Below, piece after piece: positions 62,668 to 64,000 of a stretch of 64,000 nucleotides of DNA. Numbering within the stretch: position 1 is the stretch's first letter; every line of letters begins with the position of its first letter. This stretch comes from Streptomyces sp. ST2-7A. Its GTDB lineage: Bacteria > Actinomycetota > Actinomycetes > Streptomycetales > Streptomycetaceae. The stretch spans positions 61,212 to 125,211 of the forward strand of contig NZ_JAJUWS010000013.1 of NCBI RefSeq assembly GCF_021390475.1, read 5' to 3'. A model generated the notes under the pieces. That model searched no databases, was not told the DNA's origin, and worked only from the letters and a program-made list of their open reading frames with translations. The translations under genes and the position numbers were made by a program.

Positions 62668-63446
62668 GGCAGGACCAGCGCGTCGTTCTCGGCCACCAGG
62701 ATCGCCTGGTGCAGGCGCTGGATGTGCCTTCCCGGCTCGGTCCCCAGTTCCCGGACGAGATTGCAGCGAAGTTCCTGGAATGCCTTGAGTGCCTGGGTGC
62801 GGCGACCACTGAGATACAGGGCGCGCATGTATTGCGCGTGTATTCCCTCGTGCAGTGGATTGCTTCCCGCCAGGGCCACCAGGCTGGGGAGTACTTCCCG
62901 GTACATTCCGAGCCTGATCTGTGTTTCTATCATTTTCTCCAGAACAGCGAGGCGGGATTCCTCCAGGCGAAGCCGGCGAATTTCCAGAACCCAACAGCCG
63001 CGTACGTCGATGAGGGCGGGGCCGCGCCAGAGATTCAGCGCATCATCCAATACGGCGATACCGGCGTGGGGTTTCCCGGCGGAAATGAGTCGACGGCCGG
63101 CAGCCTCCTTCTCGTGATAGAGGGTGAAGTCGAGTTCGGTTTCCTCCGTCTTGATCAGATAACCACCCGCACGGGTTACGAGAACCTCCTGTGCGATCTC
63201 GGCCATCGGCCGTTCCGTGGCGGAGGCCAGTAGTTTCCGGAGGTTCAGGATGTACGTCTGGAGCGTGGTCACCGCACTGTTCGGGGGGTCGACGTCCCAG
63301 AGTTCGCCGATGAGGGTGGACACCGGTACCACCTTTCCGGCGTTCACCGCAATGCAGGCGAGAACGGTGCGTAGTTTTGGTGCCGTGGGTGCGGTGGAGA
63401 TGTCCCCCGTGTTAATGACCAGTGGGCCAAGAATTCCGATGCGCAA
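62658..63446 (-). CDS. SARP-family pathway activator
   Basis: The 262-residue protein has an OmpR-like winged helix (APKLRTVLACIAVNAGKVVP, then SAVTTLQTYILNLRKLL) followed by a BTAD domain ending in RHIQRLHQAILVAE. This is the AfsR/DnrI/RedD arrangement, and such proteins switch on antibiotic clusters. The start is the TTG at 63446 after a strong GGGGGAG; longer forms from an ATG at 63536 have a low-complexity head and no ribosome binding site. An inverted repeat lies in the promoter region. Confidence 0.9.
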   Translation of the reverse strand: MRIGILGPLVINTGDISTAPTAPKLRTVLACIAVNAGKVVPVSTLIGELWDVDPPNSAVTTLQTYILNLRKLLASATERPMAEIAQEVLVTRAGGYLIKTEETELDFTLYHEKEAAGRRLISAGKPHAGIAVLDDALNLWRGPALIDVRGCWVLEIRRLRLEESRLAVLEKMIETQIRLGMYREVLPSLVALAGSNPLHEGIHAQYMRALYLSGRRTQALKAFQELRCNLVRELGTEPGRHIQRLHQAILVAENDALVLPHG

Positions 63447-63551
63447 CGGTCTCCCCCGAAAAAGTCGTGTTTCCGTATGGGTTCGATGCGGGGCGGTTAC
63501 AGGAATCTCACGCGGTGTTGCTGTGGTAGTTTTCATTGAATGTAGAACTAT

Positions 63552-63568
63552 GTCAAGTGTTGCTTGAC
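63552..63568. promoter_or_regulatory. inverted repeat in the SARP promoter region
   Basis: GTCAAG (63552-63557) and CTTGAC (63563-63568) are exact complements around five bases. The left half overlaps TTGACA read on the minus strand, a consensus -35 box, so it may be an operator over the SARP promoter. Confidence 0.5.
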
Positions 63569-63644
63569 GAGGTCACCAACGCCGCCGAGCCTACCCGCAT
63601 GCGATCGATTGGAGTCGATCGATTTCGGCCGCCCCGTGGCGTGG

Positions 63645-63830
63645 TCAGGTCATCAGTCGCCAACTATGGGGGATGGGGAAGGCGGGGGTGCGTTCGTGAT
63701 GGTGTCTGTGGGTGATTGTGGGGTGGGTGGGAGTGGGGTGGACGCGAGTGAGCAGGAGGGCGGTGAGGGCGGCTAGTTCCTCGAGGCCGGCGTGGCCGCG
63801 TTCGACGCGGATGAGGGGGGTGATGGTCAT
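63645..63830 (-). CDS. acyl-CoA carboxylase epsilon subunit
   Basis: The 61-residue protein has the actinobacterial AccE/PccE core IRVERGHAGLEELAALTALL followed by a His/Pro/Thr-rich tail. Epsilon subunits bind the beta subunit of acetyl-/propionyl-CoA carboxylase and stimulate the complex. The gene starts 36 bases after the beta subunit stop. With the neighbouring SARP and thioesterase it probably supplies malonyl- or methylmalonyl-CoA to a polyketide pathway. Confidence 0.88.
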   Translation of the reverse strand: MTITPLIRVERGHAGLEELAALTALLLTRVHPTPTHPTITHRHHHERTPAFPIPHSWRLMT

Positions 63831-63866
63831 AATGATCTCTTCCCGGTGGGCCTGGTGGGGGTGGGG

Positions 63867-64000
63867 TTATTGGGGTGGGTTGCCGTGTTTGCGGGAGGGC
63901 AGGTCGGCGTGCTTGGTGCGCAGCATCCGCAGCGAACGGATGAGTACCTCGCGGGTCTCGGTGGGGTCGATGACGTCGTCCACCAGGCCGCGCTCGGCCG
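63867..64000 (-). CDS. acyl-CoA carboxylase beta subunit, C-terminal end (runs off the window)
   Basis: The last 44 codons are visible: AERGLVDDVIDPTETREVLI, then RSLRMLRTKHADLPSRKHGN and the stop. This is the characteristic end of the carboxyltransferase beta subunit (AccB/PccB). The rest lies beyond base 64000. It is followed by the epsilon subunit on the same strand. Confidence 0.92.
   Translation of the reverse strand, partial: AERGLVDDVIDPTETREVLIRSLRMLRTKHADLPSRKHGNPPQ

Noticed and set aside
1..64000. tRNA genes, insertion sequences or prophage
   Set aside because: I looked for T-loop-like GTTCRANNC sequences in stem contexts, transposase motifs and integrase genes and found none that hold up.

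Overview
The window looks like a chromosomal segment of a Streptomyces-type actinomycete. Base composition is very GC-rich with GC-rich third codon positions. GTG and TTG starts and ATGA/GTGA stop-start overlaps are common, and the gene families are typical of the genus: an XRE/DUF397 regulatory set, a type VII secretion ATPase, an actinobacterial Tad pilus locus, a SARP regulator and an acyl-CoA carboxylase epsilon subunit. I see no tRNA, rRNA, CRISPR array, insertion sequence or phage.

Left edge (1-5.7 kb): the end of a specialised-metabolite cluster. A 51-residue precursor peptide with a thiopeptide-like leader and a Cys/Ser-only core tail is followed by a perfect hairpin. Four overlapping or nearly overlapping genes come next: an AMP-forming acid ligase, a GriI/PtmB1-type aldolase, a GriH/PtmB2-type cyclising enzyme and a PtmB3/salicylate-hydroxylase-like flavoprotein. 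Together the last three should make a 3-amino-4-hydroxybenzoate or 3-amino-2,4-dihydroxybenzoate unit and the ligase should activate it. A divergent flavin monooxygenase runs off the left end. Pairing a thiazolylpeptide-type precursor with an aminohydroxybenzoate pathway is the most unusual feature here.

5.7-22 kb: two Nudix genes and a truncated third copy; an anti-sigma-like ATPase divergent from an XRE regulator plus DUF397 protein; a LacI-controlled sugar-type operon (oxidoreductase, DUF993, isomerase); a RecD2-like helicase; citrate synthase; a gene-poor kilobase with a possible 6C small RNA and a perfect CRP-like site; and a copper chaperone with a CsoR-like operator next to NhaA.

22-30 kb: a YqiJ-like membrane protein, a flotillin and a giant AAA ATPase form one operon. 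The flotillin reading frame lacks its expected stop.

30-40 kb: a type VII (ESX/WXG100) module. Accessory genes and EsxA-like proteins are on the minus strand and a three-ATPase EccC is on the plus strand; no EccB, EccD, EccE or MycP is present. One accessory gene carries three frameshifts. 40.8-51.2 kb: a Tad/Flp pilus operon (CpaB-like, CpaE/TadZ-like, CpaF, TadB, TadC, Flp pilin, TadE-like and TadG-like proteins) ending in a LysM-BTAD membrane protein.

51-61.5 kb: assorted genes. These are a frameshifted methyltransferase behind an ABC exporter, a dioxygenase-fold protein without iron ligands, an Arg/Asp-rich tail-anchored protein, a MerR-hydrolase pair, a secreted nuclease and a winged-helix-like protein. 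Right edge (61.9-64 kb): the border of a second biosynthetic cluster, with a type II thioesterase, a SARP activator and acyl-CoA carboxylase epsilon and beta subunits; beta runs off the end.
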